Assembly (NCBI GenBank): GCA_964583795.1
Contig: CAZOWX010000009.1
Location: 1 to 59,855, forward strand
DNA from: JBDTME01 sp964583795
GTDB lineage: Bacteria > Patescibacteriota > Microgenomatia > UBA1400 > PJMF01
DNA length: 59,855 nucleotides
Direction: 5' to 3'
Shown piece after piece: positions 50,228 through 58,799 of the stretch (position 1 is the first letter of the stretch; each line of letters opens with the position of its first letter). A program made the translations under genes and the position numbers. The notes under the pieces are model-generated. The model was not told where the DNA came from and searched no databases. It saw only the letters and a list, made by a program, of their open reading frames with translations.

Positions 50228-51847
50228 CTACTGTCCAAATGCACCAATGAAGTTCATCGGTTCAGTTGAATAAACCATCGTAACTCCATTCGTGGTGGCG
50301 ACTGAAATTCCAGAAATACCATCAGCTCTATAATAATCGCTAGGAATATGATCAGGAATTGCGCACTGGTTTGTTGTACTGTCATTCCCAATGTAGATAA
50401 TTTTTGCTCCCCAATCTCTCCAGTTTGCGCAGTCTGAAATCGCATCTGAATGAACGACCCAAGTATGATTGCCTGTGGTTAAGTTAACGACATGAATTCC
50501 ACGGAAAGAGTTTTGGAAGTACATATAGTCCCCTGCTGTGGTGAGCGCAAAGCCATTGTCAATTTCTGTCGGGGCTCCAACGTTGAGCGGCAAATTAATT
50601 CTATCACCAGTGTTGATATCCATTGCGCTAATATCAGGAGCATAATTTGTCCCAAACGCAGATTTTCCCGAAAAAAAGACATCGTAGCGAACTCTCCAGT
50701 AACTAATCGGCCTACCTAGCTGGTCAATAACGAAAGCATATGGAGGATTATTATTTCCGGTAACTCGCCCCATCGCGACCTGATACGGTTCTTGTCCGGT
50801 ATTTTCGTCTAGCACGTAGAGTACTTTTTGTTCTGGGTGAAAGGAAAGGATATTGAGTAGCGCTTGTTTTTCTTCAACCCAACTAACATTCTGCGGAAGT
50901 GAATCAAAAAGAGCTTCGTACGGAGTTGAGTTGTTTTCTGTTCCCAAAAAACTCGAAACTGTGTACACCAGAATTTTATTTTTAACGATTACTGGCCAAG
51001 TGTACGCAAAGCTTTGACCGTTGAGTTGTTTCGGTGTCCAAACTGGTTGCCCCGTTGCCGTATGGAGTGCGTAAAAAAACATGTTTTCGGCTCCGAAAAA
51101 AACTTTTGATCCGTCTGTACTCAAAGCTGCAGTTGCGACGATCGGCGCCTCATTAAACTTATGATTAGTTATTTGAGGGTAGTAATTGGCAGCAAATGAC
51201 CATTTCTTTTGACCATTGTTTAAATCAATTGCGTAAAAAAAGCCATCTCTAGATCCAATGTAAACTACGTCGTTGACAATTTTTGGAGCCGCCATAAAAC
51301 CCGCTTTTGCTGAAAATTGCCACCGCTTGGTTCCTGTGTTTGCGTCGATTCCGTATAGATTTCCATCCATTGATGGTAATGCGACTACGCCATTACTATA
51401 GGCAACTGTAGCAAGAATTGGTCCACTAGTTGGAAACTCCCACTTATTAGCTCCTGTGAGAGCGTCAACTGCGTATAATGTGCCATTCATAGACCCGAAG
51501 TAAGCTTTGCCATCAGCAACAATTGGTTGTACAGAATCAGCAAAAATAACCGAGCTTCTAAAATTAGCTGGAAGCTGGTCCGTAATACTGAGATTTCTGC
51601 CACCAACGTAGTCTCTGATAATGTGATTCTTATCGAACCAAGCCCACTTCAGTTTATAGCTCGGTGCAATTCCGATTTGTGCGTGACCGGTATTCTGAGA
51701 GTCGTGCGCAAGTTGTTCCCAGTTTTCAGATGTCGTTTGAGCTTTAACCTCGGGAGTTTTTGCTGAAAAATGCCAAGCCAATGAAGTACTCACAGCTGTG
51801 AGTACTAAGAAAGAAAGGAGAAAAAATTGTGGGTTGTTTTTTTTCAT
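50228..51847 (-). CDS. secreted PQQ-type beta-propeller protein
   Basis: A signal peptide is followed by repeated propeller blades of PQQ-repeat type (KAYFGSMNGTLYAVDALTGANKW, VYIGSRDGFFYAIDLNNGQKKW, VFFGAENMFFYALHTATGQPVW). No quinoprotein dehydrogenase catalytic site is apparent, so a binding or scaffolding role (BamB-like) on the cell surface is likely. It is transcribed with the dockerin protein downstream. Confidence 0.83.
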   Translation of the reverse strand: MKKNNPQFFLLSFLVLTAVSTSLAWHFSAKTPEVKAQTTSENWEQLAHDSQNTGHAQIGIAPSYKLKWAWFDKNHIIRDYVGGRNLSITDQLPANFRSSVIFADSVQPIVADGKAYFGSMNGTLYAVDALTGANKWEFPTSGPILATVAYSNGVVALPSMDGNLYGIDANTGTKRWQFSAKAGFMAAPKIVNDVVYIGSRDGFFYAIDLNNGQKKWSFAANYYPQITNHKFNEAPIVATAALSTDGSKVFFGAENMFFYALHTATGQPVWTPKQLNGQSFAYTWPVIVKNKILVYTVSSFLGTENNSTPYEALFDSLPQNVSWVEEKQALLNILSFHPEQKVLYVLDENTGQEPYQVAMGRVTGNNNPPYAFVIDQLGRPISYWRVRYDVFFSGKSAFGTNYAPDISAMDINTGDRINLPLNVGAPTEIDNGFALTTAGDYMYFQNSFRGIHVVNLTTGNHTWVVHSDAISDCANWRDWGAKIIYIGNDSTTNQCAIPDHIPSDYYRADGISGISVATTNGVTMVYSTEPMNFIGAFGQ

Positions 51848-52031
51848 TAGCGGTGTTAATTGTTTTGACTTGAAAACCTTGATTGCGAGAGTGAAAAACG
51901 TCCGCTGTAATCAATTCACTTTAGAGAGTTTAAAGCCATTTTTTAAAATTCACATTGAGCAAACTCTCTAAATGATTCTCTCTTCCCTGATTCAGGTGAT
52001 TGCTAAAGTAAGTCATTTGCTTCAAAATCGC

Positions 52032-53003
52032 CTACTGAAGTGTGATGACAAGTCGAATATTTTTCGAGTCAACAAACTTTCTCCCCCATTGCAAGTCATT
52101 TCCCTTCAAAATCAACACCAATGTATCTGATTGAGTTGATAAACCACTTTTCATAACCGAGGTTATATCATATCGATAGGGTTTATTAGCGAGCCATTTC
52201 ACATTGTCTTTATAGGCTTTGCTGGTAGACAACAAAGACCGAGTGCTTAACAGGGCAGTTGAAGAAAATGCTTGTCGACTTCCTGGCACTTCAGCCCGAA
52301 CAACAAATCCGACGTTAATCCATTGTTCATAGTTATCAACCACCTTGAATTCCAGCTCTGCTTTTTTGATTTGTTGAGCAGTTGGCAATCCTGACGTAAA
52401 CCGCAATCCCAGATAGGATTTGTTGACATCTTGTCCTACACCTACCCAGGACGCTCTACTCCCAATGGTAATTTGTTTTCCATCTTGGTTGGCAATATCT
52501 TGAAGCTTGGGAACCAGAGTAACAATACCCGTTTGAGGGGTAACCGTTGCTGTCGGAGTGTTCGTTATTGTGGGGGTCACAGTTCTTGTGGGGGTAAGTG
52601 TCCGACTAGGAGTAACCGTAAGTGTTGGAGTCAGTGTTGATGTTGGGGTAACTGTCAGTGTTGGAGTGTTTGTTGGAAACACAGTGCAGTTAGGAGATGT
52701 GGGTTCTGCCGGGTTAACGCAATGATTACTGACACAAGACAATGACGAGACGCAGTCTGCATTTTCGTTGCATCCTTGCTGACAGGTTGATGCTGCAATG
52801 GAAGCAACGAACGAACAATTACTGCTTGCCTGGCTTCTGTTTTCGGTTGAGCGTTGGTTAAGAGAAAATGTAGCGAATGCTATTGCTACCGAAGCACCAC
52901 CAAAAATAACTATCGCCATTGGGGACTTCATTAAAATCCGCCGCAGTTGTTTTAGAGTATTTTTGATATTGCTATAATTATCTTGTTTAACGGCTTCTAA
53001 CAC
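52032..53003 (-). CDS. surface protein with Pro/Thr stalk and CBM96/DNRLRE-like domain
   Basis: A membrane helix (about residues 30-48) is followed by a Cys-rich knot (eight Cys in about 55 residues), a TPT-rich stalk (TPTLTVTPTSTLTPT type, about 115-160) and a beta-sandwich domain (SYLGLRFTSGLPTAQQIKKAELEF, ending IRLVITLQ) like the DNRLRE/CBM96 family. The start is GTG 53003 with AGAGAGG upstream; ATG 52931 is an alternative. Confidence 0.72.
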   Translation of the reverse strand: MLEAVKQDNYSNIKNTLKQLRRILMKSPMAIVIFGGASVAIAFATFSLNQRSTENRSQASSNCSFVASIAASTCQQGCNENADCVSSLSCVSNHCVNPAEPTSPNCTVFPTNTPTLTVTPTSTLTPTLTVTPSRTLTPTRTVTPTITNTPTATVTPQTGIVTLVPKLQDIANQDGKQITIGSRASWVGVGQDVNKSYLGLRFTSGLPTAQQIKKAELEFKVVDNYEQWINVGFVVRAEVPGSRQAFSSTALLSTRSLLSTSKAYKDNVKWLANKPYRYDITSVMKSGLSTQSDTLVLILKGNDLQWGRKFVDSKNIRLVITLQ

Positions 53004-53376
53004 TGTGCCTCTCTATATTTTTAATTGCATTTTTTTGTTTGATAGTTACACACTATGATCGTCTATTGGATGCAACACACCACTCCTGACAGCCACTCTG
53101 ATAAATTCATCTTAGAATTGGTATTAGCAGATTGCAACGGGCACTTTCACTTTGATTGAGAGGGAATCTATCTTGTGATAAAGGTAAACAAAATAGTTGA
53201 GTTCAGTTCAAAATATTCCTGATAAATAAGCATTGCTTACAAGATCTTACTTGCTTTGTTTATCATTGGTGAAAAAACACATATCATGGAAAAAGCTTTA
53301 ACCAAGAGACAAATAGTGCAAAAAGTGAAAATGAAGATAGCTTAACGTAAGAAACCATCAAACTGTACTTGAAAGG
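53004..53376. other. 373-bp intergenic stretch
   Basis: I see no gene, RNA or repeat here beyond the possible promoter region of the GTG-started surface protein. The longest ATG frame noticed is 19 codons. Confidence 0.5.
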
Positions 53377-53447
53377 AGCGGGCGAAGGGAATCGAACCCT
53401 CGTATTCTGCTTGGAAGGCAGACACTCTACCATTGAGCTACGCCCGC
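53377..53447 (-). tRNA. tRNA-Gly(TCC)
   Basis: It is a 71-nt cloverleaf with acceptor GCGGGCG/CGCCCGC, D arm GCTCAATGGTAGAGT, anticodon loop CTTCCAA and T loop TTCGATT; discriminator T. CCA is not encoded. Confidence 0.97.
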
Positions 53448-53519
53448 GATAACGTGTCGTTTATTGTACCAAAATTACTGAGGTTCTCAATGTGTACAAA
53501 AATCGTAATGCAAAAACCG

Positions 53520-54101
53520 TCAAAAATGGTCATTGATTGATCGCCACTCTTGGATGATTGTTTGTTCAACAGTATCGAAAATGAAGTATGAACCAAGTTG
53601 TTTTTGCATATATCGCTGATGAATGGGGACTTTTTTGTGATAGGAAATAAGTAATGCACTAACCATACCATGTGTGACGATGCCAAGCGTTTTCTCTGGA
53701 TGCGATTGTACAATCGCTGAGAAGGTGTGCACAATCCTTTCTTGAGCAATATTTGCCATTTCCCAGCCAGCAATACTTTTATCCGGATGCGAAAAGAACT
53801 CATGAACTGTTTTGTTTAACTCACTTTCTTCTAAAAACCCTGTGCTTGAGCGATTGACTTCACCTAACTTTGAGTGAGTATGTAAGGGGATTTCAAGTGT
53901 GTTGGCAATGATTTCCGCAGTTTGGTACGCTTTTCTCTCTTCGCTGCTGTAAACGAGGTCCAAAGTTTTGACCCAAGGTTGTTGTAGCATAGCTGAGGTT
54001 CGTTTTCTTCCCTGTTCGCTCACTGACCACTCGATAACAGGAACATGGGGATCAACGACTACTTCTGGGTGAGTGATGATGTAGATAAATGACATGCTCA
54101 T
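53520..54101 (-). CDS. histidine-phosphatase-fold protein lacking the RHG motif
   Basis: It has the phosphoglycerate-mutase-like layout: an N-terminal strand with His (YIITHPEV), VYSSEERKAYQTAEII, LGEVNRSSTGF and the second His in GIVTHGMVSAL. The usual RHG is ITHP here, so the first catalytic Arg and the Gly are replaced, while both His and the second Arg remain. Activity may be altered. ATG 54101 or 54095 is the start; the open frame to 54215 overlaps the divergent gene. Confidence 0.75.
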   Translation of the reverse strand: MSMSFIYIITHPEVVVDPHVPVIEWSVSEQGRKRTSAMLQQPWVKTLDLVYSSEERKAYQTAEIIANTLEIPLHTHSKLGEVNRSSTGFLEESELNKTVHEFFSHPDKSIAGWEMANIAQERIVHTFSAIVQSHPEKTLGIVTHGMVSALLISYHKKVPIHQRYMQKQLGSYFIFDTVEQTIIQEWRSINDHF

Positions 54102-54183
54102 TAGTGTACTGATTTTGTGGCGTAAGAACAAGACAATTTTGAGTTTGATACAATGAGCTGAATACTGAACAGTTTTACTTGAT

Positions 54184-54408
54184 ATGACTGAATCAGAGGC
54201 AAAAGAGCTACGCAAGCAGTTGTTGGAGTGGTTGGGAGCTGGAGTAGCCTTATTTATGTGGTCGCCACTTATGGCGTCGCTTATAGCTCATTTGAGTGAA
54301 TCGACCCTTTCAGCTGAAGAAGCACTTTTTTTTGCTGTCTATTCTCTTACGACTGTTGGATGGGCTGGGCATGTTCGCAATAATCATAACAGGCGAAAAA
54401 AAGTCTAG
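54184..54408 (+). CDS. small membrane protein (74 aa)
   Basis: It has two hydrophobic segments (LGAGVALFMWSPLMASLIAHL and ALFFAVYSLTTVGWAGHV) between a charged start and a basic end (NNHNRRKKV). The family is unknown. A TACAAT lies upstream. Its start region is divergent from the phosphatase-like gene. Confidence 0.55.
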   Translation: MTESEAKELRKQLLEWLGAGVALFMWSPLMASLIAHLSESTLSAEEALFFAVYSLTTVGWAGHVRNNHNRRKKV

Positions 54409-54423
54409 GTGAGTTCGGACAGC

Positions 54424-54837
54424 TCATGGCCATGGATAGGCCATCATTTTTTGAAGCTCAATCTCTTCAACTTTTCCAAGTTGATTAAAGACAATAACGA
54501 ACATGGACACTCCAGAACGTTTCTGGCTTTCATAGAGTAGTTGCTTGCACATATGGCAAGGGTATGCAAGTGTGTTGGTAGTTTCATTGCTGGTGGTAGC
54601 AATGGCCACTATCTCCCCTTCTCCATGTGCTGCCGCGTGAGCCAGAGCTGCCTGCTCGGCATGAAGTGTGAGTGAATACGTATCAGAAAAGTATTGAGCG
54701 CTTGAATACATGTTCCCCTGTGTCGTCAATACAGCACTTGCAAATACCAATTTTGAGTTTTTAGGATAGGGGTTTTTGAGTGCTGCAGTAGCTGCTTGCA
54801 TGAGCTGCTGTTTTTGTTGTTCTGAAATGTTTTGCAT
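54424..54837 (-). CDS. cdd: cytidine deaminase
   Basis: It is a zinc-dependent deaminase that converts cytidine to uridine for salvage. The zinc site is LHAEQAALAHA (His and the proton-shuttling Glu) plus PCHMCKQLL (two Cys). Length (137 aa) fits tetrameric Cdd. ATG 54837 lies 10 bp after the rarA stop; the frame open to 54927 overlaps rarA and is not used. Confidence 0.92.
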   Translation of the reverse strand: MQNISEQQKQQLMQAATAALKNPYPKNSKLVFASAVLTTQGNMYSSAQYFSDTYSLTLHAEQAALAHAAAHGEGEIVAIATTSNETTNTLAYPCHMCKQLLYESQKRSGVSMFVIVFNQLGKVEEIELQKMMAYPWP

Positions 54838-54847
54838 AAATGCTCCA

Positions 54848-56038
54848 CTATTCTGAAAAATACGTTTTATTTTGTAGCTTCTCTGGTAACAAAGATTCTT
54901 TTGAATACATTTTGTACTCATTTCCATATCCCAAACTCTTCATTAATTTGGTGGGTGCATTGCGTAAATTGAGTGGTATGGGGAGGTTCCCATGCTTCTT
55001 GACGTCGTCCAGTGCCCTAAAGTAGGCATCGTGAGCAGAGCGGTCTTTCTGACAGTGGGCCAAGTAGGCAACGCCGTGAGCTAGGGAAATTTGTGCTTCG
55101 GGATACCCTACTTTGGTCACGGCGTCAAATACGGCATTAGCAACGACGAGCGCTGTGGGGACAGCAAGACCAATGTCTTCAGACGCGAAAATTACCATGC
55201 GGCGAGCAATAAACTTTGGGTCTTCACCTGCATCAACCATGCGAGCCAAGTAGTACAGCGCGGCATCGATATTACTGGCACGCATTGATTTGATAAAAGC
55301 GCTAATGGTGTTGTAGTGTTCTTCCCCTTTTTTGTCGAATCGCAAATGTTTGGATTGTAGCGTGTTTTTGAGCGATTCAAGGTCTAAGTTGCCATAGAGT
55401 GAAGCGGCATTTCCGATCATCGTCAATGCCTGTCTCGCATCCCCGTTTGCCAGTTGTACAAGCCAATCCCTTGCTTCACTTGTTATGTTTGGGATGTTGA
55501 TGGCTAAGCTACTTGCAGCCTTATCAATGATCTGTGCCATCTCGTCTTCATTAAGCTCTTGCAGTACAAAAACACGGGTTCGGGATAACAGTGGGGCGAT
55601 CACTTCAAAACTAGGGTTTTCTGTGGTGGCTCCAATTAGGATAATCCTGCCCTCTTCAACATATGGGAGCAAAAAATCCTGCTGTGCTTTGTTGAAGCGA
55701 TGAATTTCATCCAAAAACAGAATGGGGGCATCATAACTTTGTCCTAAAGTTTTTTGTTGAAAGGTTTGATCAATGATTGAGCGCACATCACTTTTATTTG
55801 CGCTCACTGCCGATAGCTCAAAGTACTCTCGATCAGTTTCTTTGGCGATGATGCGAGCGAGAGTCGTTTTTCCGACTCCTGGTGGCCCCCAAAAAATCAT
55901 CGAAAAGGTTCGTTTTGACTCGATCATGGTGCGAATGGGTTTGCCTTTGCCGACCAAGTGAGTTTGTCCAATATACTCAGCGAGCGAGGTGGGTCGTAAA
56001 ATGTCTGCAAGTGGTCGATTATCCGAGATAGTGTTCAT
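54848..56038 (-). CDS. rarA: replication-associated recombination protein RarA/MgsA
   Basis: It is an AAA+ ATPase that acts at stalled forks. It has PLADILRPTSLAEYIGQTHLVG, Walker A WGPPGVGKTTLA, Walker B ILFLDEIHRFNKAQQD, sensor GATTENPSFEVI and the C-terminal RarA-specific MRASNIDAALYYLARMVDAGEDPKFIARR. Length (396 aa) is slightly shorter than E. coli RarA (447 aa). It is upstream of cdd in a likely operon. Confidence 0.96.
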   Translation of the reverse strand: MNTISDNRPLADILRPTSLAEYIGQTHLVGKGKPIRTMIESKRTFSMIFWGPPGVGKTTLARIIAKETDREYFELSAVSANKSDVRSIIDQTFQQKTLGQSYDAPILFLDEIHRFNKAQQDFLLPYVEEGRIILIGATTENPSFEVIAPLLSRTRVFVLQELNEDEMAQIIDKAASSLAINIPNITSEARDWLVQLANGDARQALTMIGNAASLYGNLDLESLKNTLQSKHLRFDKKGEEHYNTISAFIKSMRASNIDAALYYLARMVDAGEDPKFIARRMVIFASEDIGLAVPTALVVANAVFDAVTKVGYPEAQISLAHGVAYLAHCQKDRSAHDAYFRALDDVKKHGNLPIPLNLRNAPTKLMKSLGYGNEYKMYSKESLLPEKLQNKTYFSE

Positions 56039-56437
56039 GACTATTCATGATAGAGGGTGTTTTATATTCGGTAAAGATTCGGTTTTACTGACTCGCTCAT
56101 GGAGTTTGCGTACATTCCGCTCAGATATTCGATAAATCAATAAAATCTTGACAATTTATCATTAGTTTAATGAACAAGAAGGGAGCATCATTCCCGTTGG
56201 AAAGCCGGGATCCATTTCCAAAATTTATGCACAATTATGGAGGGAGATCTTTAAAAATAGATGCTTAGTTTTGTGTTGACAATTTTTCGGTTTGACTAAA
56301 TGCAATTGAGTTTTGACTTTTTGCCTTGATCCTAGCTTTCACCGGATGATGAACAGTATCTATAATAATTGGTGTGTTGATTTTGCGGTCAATGTTTCTC
56401 TAGAAAAAAAAACTCCAAGTTGTCTATAATGAATTGT
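56039..56437. other. 399-bp intergenic stretch with one dispersed repeat
   Basis: It contains a CATTCCCG...GGGATCCAT-type repeat at 56186-56215 and two TTGACA hexamers (near 56153 and 56277) without good -10 partners. No gene is seen. Confidence 0.5.
56186..56215 (+). repeat. short palindromic dispersed repeat
   Basis: CATCATTCCCG ... CCGGGATCCAT has inverted CCCG/CGGG ends and resembles the GTCATTCCCGCGAAAGCGGG type of palindromic repeat seen in many bacteria. Confidence 0.55.
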
Positions 56438-56986
56438 ATGGCTGAACTTCAAGACATCGTGGCAAAGCTTCCCGATCCGATTCTACAGTTAATTCGGTTG
56501 GGCGGCGTTGAGGGAAAGGATTTTTTTGTTGAACGTGGATTTATCGCTCAAATTCCAGGAGAGCAGTACTTTATTCATACTCGCGCAATGTTGCCGCTAA
56601 AAGATTTGAAAAATGGAGTCGGTTTTGGGTTGTGGGTTAGTGTGACCAAGTCGGATTTTGAGCTTTATCGGCGAGCGGTCAATAATGATAGTTTGTATCG
56701 ACGATTTAGTGTGGTTGGCTCTTTAGCGAACGACTGGCCGGGTTTTCCAGATACACATGGTGATCGAGTGCGAGTGCGCACTGTCCACTTGGAAGAAAAA
56801 GTGTATATTACTGAGTACTTATCAGAGCCTGATGATGTGCTGATGCGAGTCGCCTTGCTGGCTCAACCCGATGATTTTGAGACAAAGGAAAAGATTCGTG
56901 AGCTGGCGATGGGATACTTGATTGATCTGAATCAGTTTGTAAACTCTTCGCACTCGGAAAACACTGCTTCACCCAACTGCAATTAA
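56438..56986 (+). CDS. DUF2199-like protein
   Basis: The middle (YFIHTRAMLPLKDLKNGVGFGLWVSVTKSDFELYRR) and the later part (WPGFPDTHGDRVRVRTVHLEE) resemble DUF2199, but the N-terminal Cys pairs of that family are absent. TATAAT (56425-56430) ends 7 nt before ATG 56438, so the mRNA would be leaderless. An in-frame upstream start at 56420 overlaps the -10 and is rejected. Confidence 0.65.
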   Translation: MAELQDIVAKLPDPILQLIRLGGVEGKDFFVERGFIAQIPGEQYFIHTRAMLPLKDLKNGVGFGLWVSVTKSDFELYRRAVNNDSLYRRFSVVGSLANDWPGFPDTHGDRVRVRTVHLEEKVYITEYLSEPDDVLMRVALLAQPDDFETKEKIRELAMGYLIDLNQFVNSSHSENTASPNCN

Positions 56987-57088
56987 TCTGCTAAAATAGG
57001 CGAGTGAAAATGTTGTTGTCAAATAAGTGGTGAGCTTTTTTAAGTGGAGTTAACTAACAACAAACAACTCACCACTAACAACTTATAC

Positions 57089-57106
57089 ATTCGGAGAGTA
57101 GCTCAG
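57089..57106 (+). repeat. partial copy of the tRNA-Pro 5' end
   Basis: ATTCGGAGAGTAGCTCAG recurs exactly at 57243-57260, where it continues into the full tRNA-Pro. The copies are 154 bp apart; the segment between has no gene. Confidence 0.75.
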
Positions 57107-57245
57107 ACGCGTCCGTCCGAAGTTTCATGAATGAAGTCCCGACAGGTTATCGAGACGAAATATCAAGAACGAAGGCGGATGGCTAGAGTAGTCCGATAAA
57201 TAATAGATAAGTTGAAAGAAGTATTGTTGATGGAGCAATAAAATT

Positions 57246-57319
57246 CGGAGAGTAGCTCAGTTGGCTAGAGTGCACGCTTTGGGAGCGTGAGGTCGCAGGT
57301 TCGAGTCCTGTCTCTCCGA
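57246..57319 (+). tRNA. tRNA-Pro(TGG)
   Basis: It is a 74-nt cloverleaf with acceptor CGGAGAG/CTCTCCG, D arm GCTCAGTTGGCTAGAGT, anticodon loop TTTGGGA and T loop TTCGAGT. CCA is encoded (57320-57322). The next gene's ATG starts one base after the CCA. Confidence 0.97.
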
Positions 57320-57323
57320 CCAG

Positions 57324-57794
57324 ATGTTAAATCTTCCTCTCCTCAAACAAACCAAAGGTTTTTGTGGACCATACTCACTGAAGATGGTACTCGATTACTA
57401 TCACACTGAAAAGTCAATTCAAGAGTTAGCGCGACTGCTTCATGCTACGCCCGAGTATGGCTGTGACCCAGAAGATATCGTTCGGGCTGCACAGGAACTG
57501 GGTTTTGCCGTTGAGTACAAGCAGAACTCCTCTTTGGATGAAGTTCGCCGCTTAGTTGAGCAAGATATCCCGGTCATTGTTGAGTGGTTTTCACCGGAAG
57601 ATAATGGTCATTACTCCCCCGTGGTTGGGTTTGAGGCCAACACTATTGTGCTCGCTGATCCTCTACTTGGTGCTCTGAGGAAAATGGACACAAAGCAGTT
57701 TGAGTATCGGTGGTTTGAGCTTGACAATTACCCACCGCAAAACCAGGCAAACTTTCGCCTTCGTGAAATCATTGTGATTACTCCCAATGGTTAA
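57324..57794 (+). CDS. C39-like cysteine peptidase domain protein
   Basis: It is a stand-alone papain-like C39 domain of 156 aa: GFCGPYSLKMVLDYY (Gln/Cys region with the catalytic Cys at about residue 14), DNGHYSPVVGF (His) and VLADPLLG (Asp). There is no transporter, signal peptide or leader substrate nearby, so its target is unknown. The ATG lies 1 bp after the tRNA-Pro CCA, so tRNA 3' processing would create its mRNA 5' end. Confidence 0.8.
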   Translation: MLNLPLLKQTKGFCGPYSLKMVLDYYHTEKSIQELARLLHATPEYGCDPEDIVRAAQELGFAVEYKQNSSLDEVRRLVEQDIPVIVEWFSPEDNGHYSPVVGFEANTIVLADPLLGALRKMDTKQFEYRWFELDNYPPQNQANFRLREIIVITPNG

Positions 57795-57854
57795 TTCCTC
57801 AAGTTCATAGATGCTGAGACGTGCTATAATTATTGAAATTGTTGTGAGCAATTT

Positions 57855-57928
57855 GCGTCGGTAGCTCAGCTGGATAGAGCAAATGCCTTCTAAGCATTAG
57901 GTCGTGGGTTCGAATCCCGCCCGACGCA
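57855..57928 (+). tRNA. tRNA-Arg(TCT)
   Basis: It is a 74-nt cloverleaf with acceptor GCGTCGG/CCGACGC, anticodon loop CTTCTAA and T loop TTCGAAT. CCA is not encoded. Its U34 is a classic target of Elp3/Trm9-type modification in eukaryotes. Confidence 0.97.
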
Positions 57929-58064
57929 CGTTTTTAGGTGATAGGTTATAGATTGATAGATTATAGATGAAGAAAGTTATAGTTGGTTTTAGTGGTACTT
58001 CCTGTACAATTACCGGAATTCCTTTTCTAAACATGGTATATAATAGGATTTGATTTTGTTTTTT

Positions 58065-58739
58065 ATGTCAATACATTCGCTCACCCACAAGCCAAAAGTA
58101 ATTTTTTGTGATGTTGACAAAACATTGACTGTAGGTGATGTCTGGTATGGCTTAACGTCGGCACTTCATGGTGATGTGGAGAAACATTTTGAATTCTATT
58201 CCAGTTATCAGAAAGGTTTGCTCACATTTGAGCAAATGAAACAAAAACTTTTTGATATGTGGATCACCGGGTATAACTCTGCGATCCCCCGAAGAGTACT
58301 TGAGGATATTTTTTTCAAGGTGTCACTTAGGGGGGAAACTTTTTCATTTTTCATTGATCTGAGAAATCGAGGTTACAAGGTTTGCTTAATTTCAAATTAT
58401 ATGGATATCTTTGTAAGACAAGTTGCTCAAAAGCTTCAGATTGAAGACTGGTACGCAAGTGCGGAGTTTTTGTTTGATAAACAAAACAATTGGGTAGACT
58501 ATACCGAGGATCCTGATGAAAGAGGGTTTAAGGTGAGAAAAGTTGAAGAGTATCTCAAACAGCACTCTTTAGGGTCTGGTGAATGTGTGGTGCTGGGGAG
58601 TGGACACGAGGAAATTGATCTATTTCGTCTTTATCCAGGTATTGCGGTTGATACAGAAAACGAGCAGCTAAAAGAGTTAGCCTGGAGAGAAATTAAGTAC
58701 CTTCCGACCGTTCTTCAACTCCTCAACCAATTTGAGTAG
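58065..58739 (+). CDS. HAD-family phosphatase-like protein
   Basis: HAD motif I is FCDVDKTLT (nucleophile and general acid Asp), motif II is LISNYM, motif III Lys is in RGFKVRKVEEYL and motif IV is weak (SGHEEIDLF). The layout fits phosphoserine-phosphatase-like HADs. TATAAT (58039-58044) is 20 nt before ATG 58065; a TTG start at 58050 is less likely. A second HAD gene follows. Confidence 0.82.
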   Translation: MSIHSLTHKPKVIFCDVDKTLTVGDVWYGLTSALHGDVEKHFEFYSSYQKGLLTFEQMKQKLFDMWITGYNSAIPRRVLEDIFFKVSLRGETFSFFIDLRNRGYKVCLISNYMDIFVRQVAQKLQIEDWYASAEFLFDKQNNWVDYTEDPDERGFKVRKVEEYLKQHSLGSGECVVLGSGHEEIDLFRLYPGIAVDTENEQLKELAWREIKYLPTVLQLLNQFE

Positions 58740-58799
58740 CCGATAGTCATTTTTTCTGGTATAATGCCTGCTTTAATCTTTCAATTGATTATTTATAAT

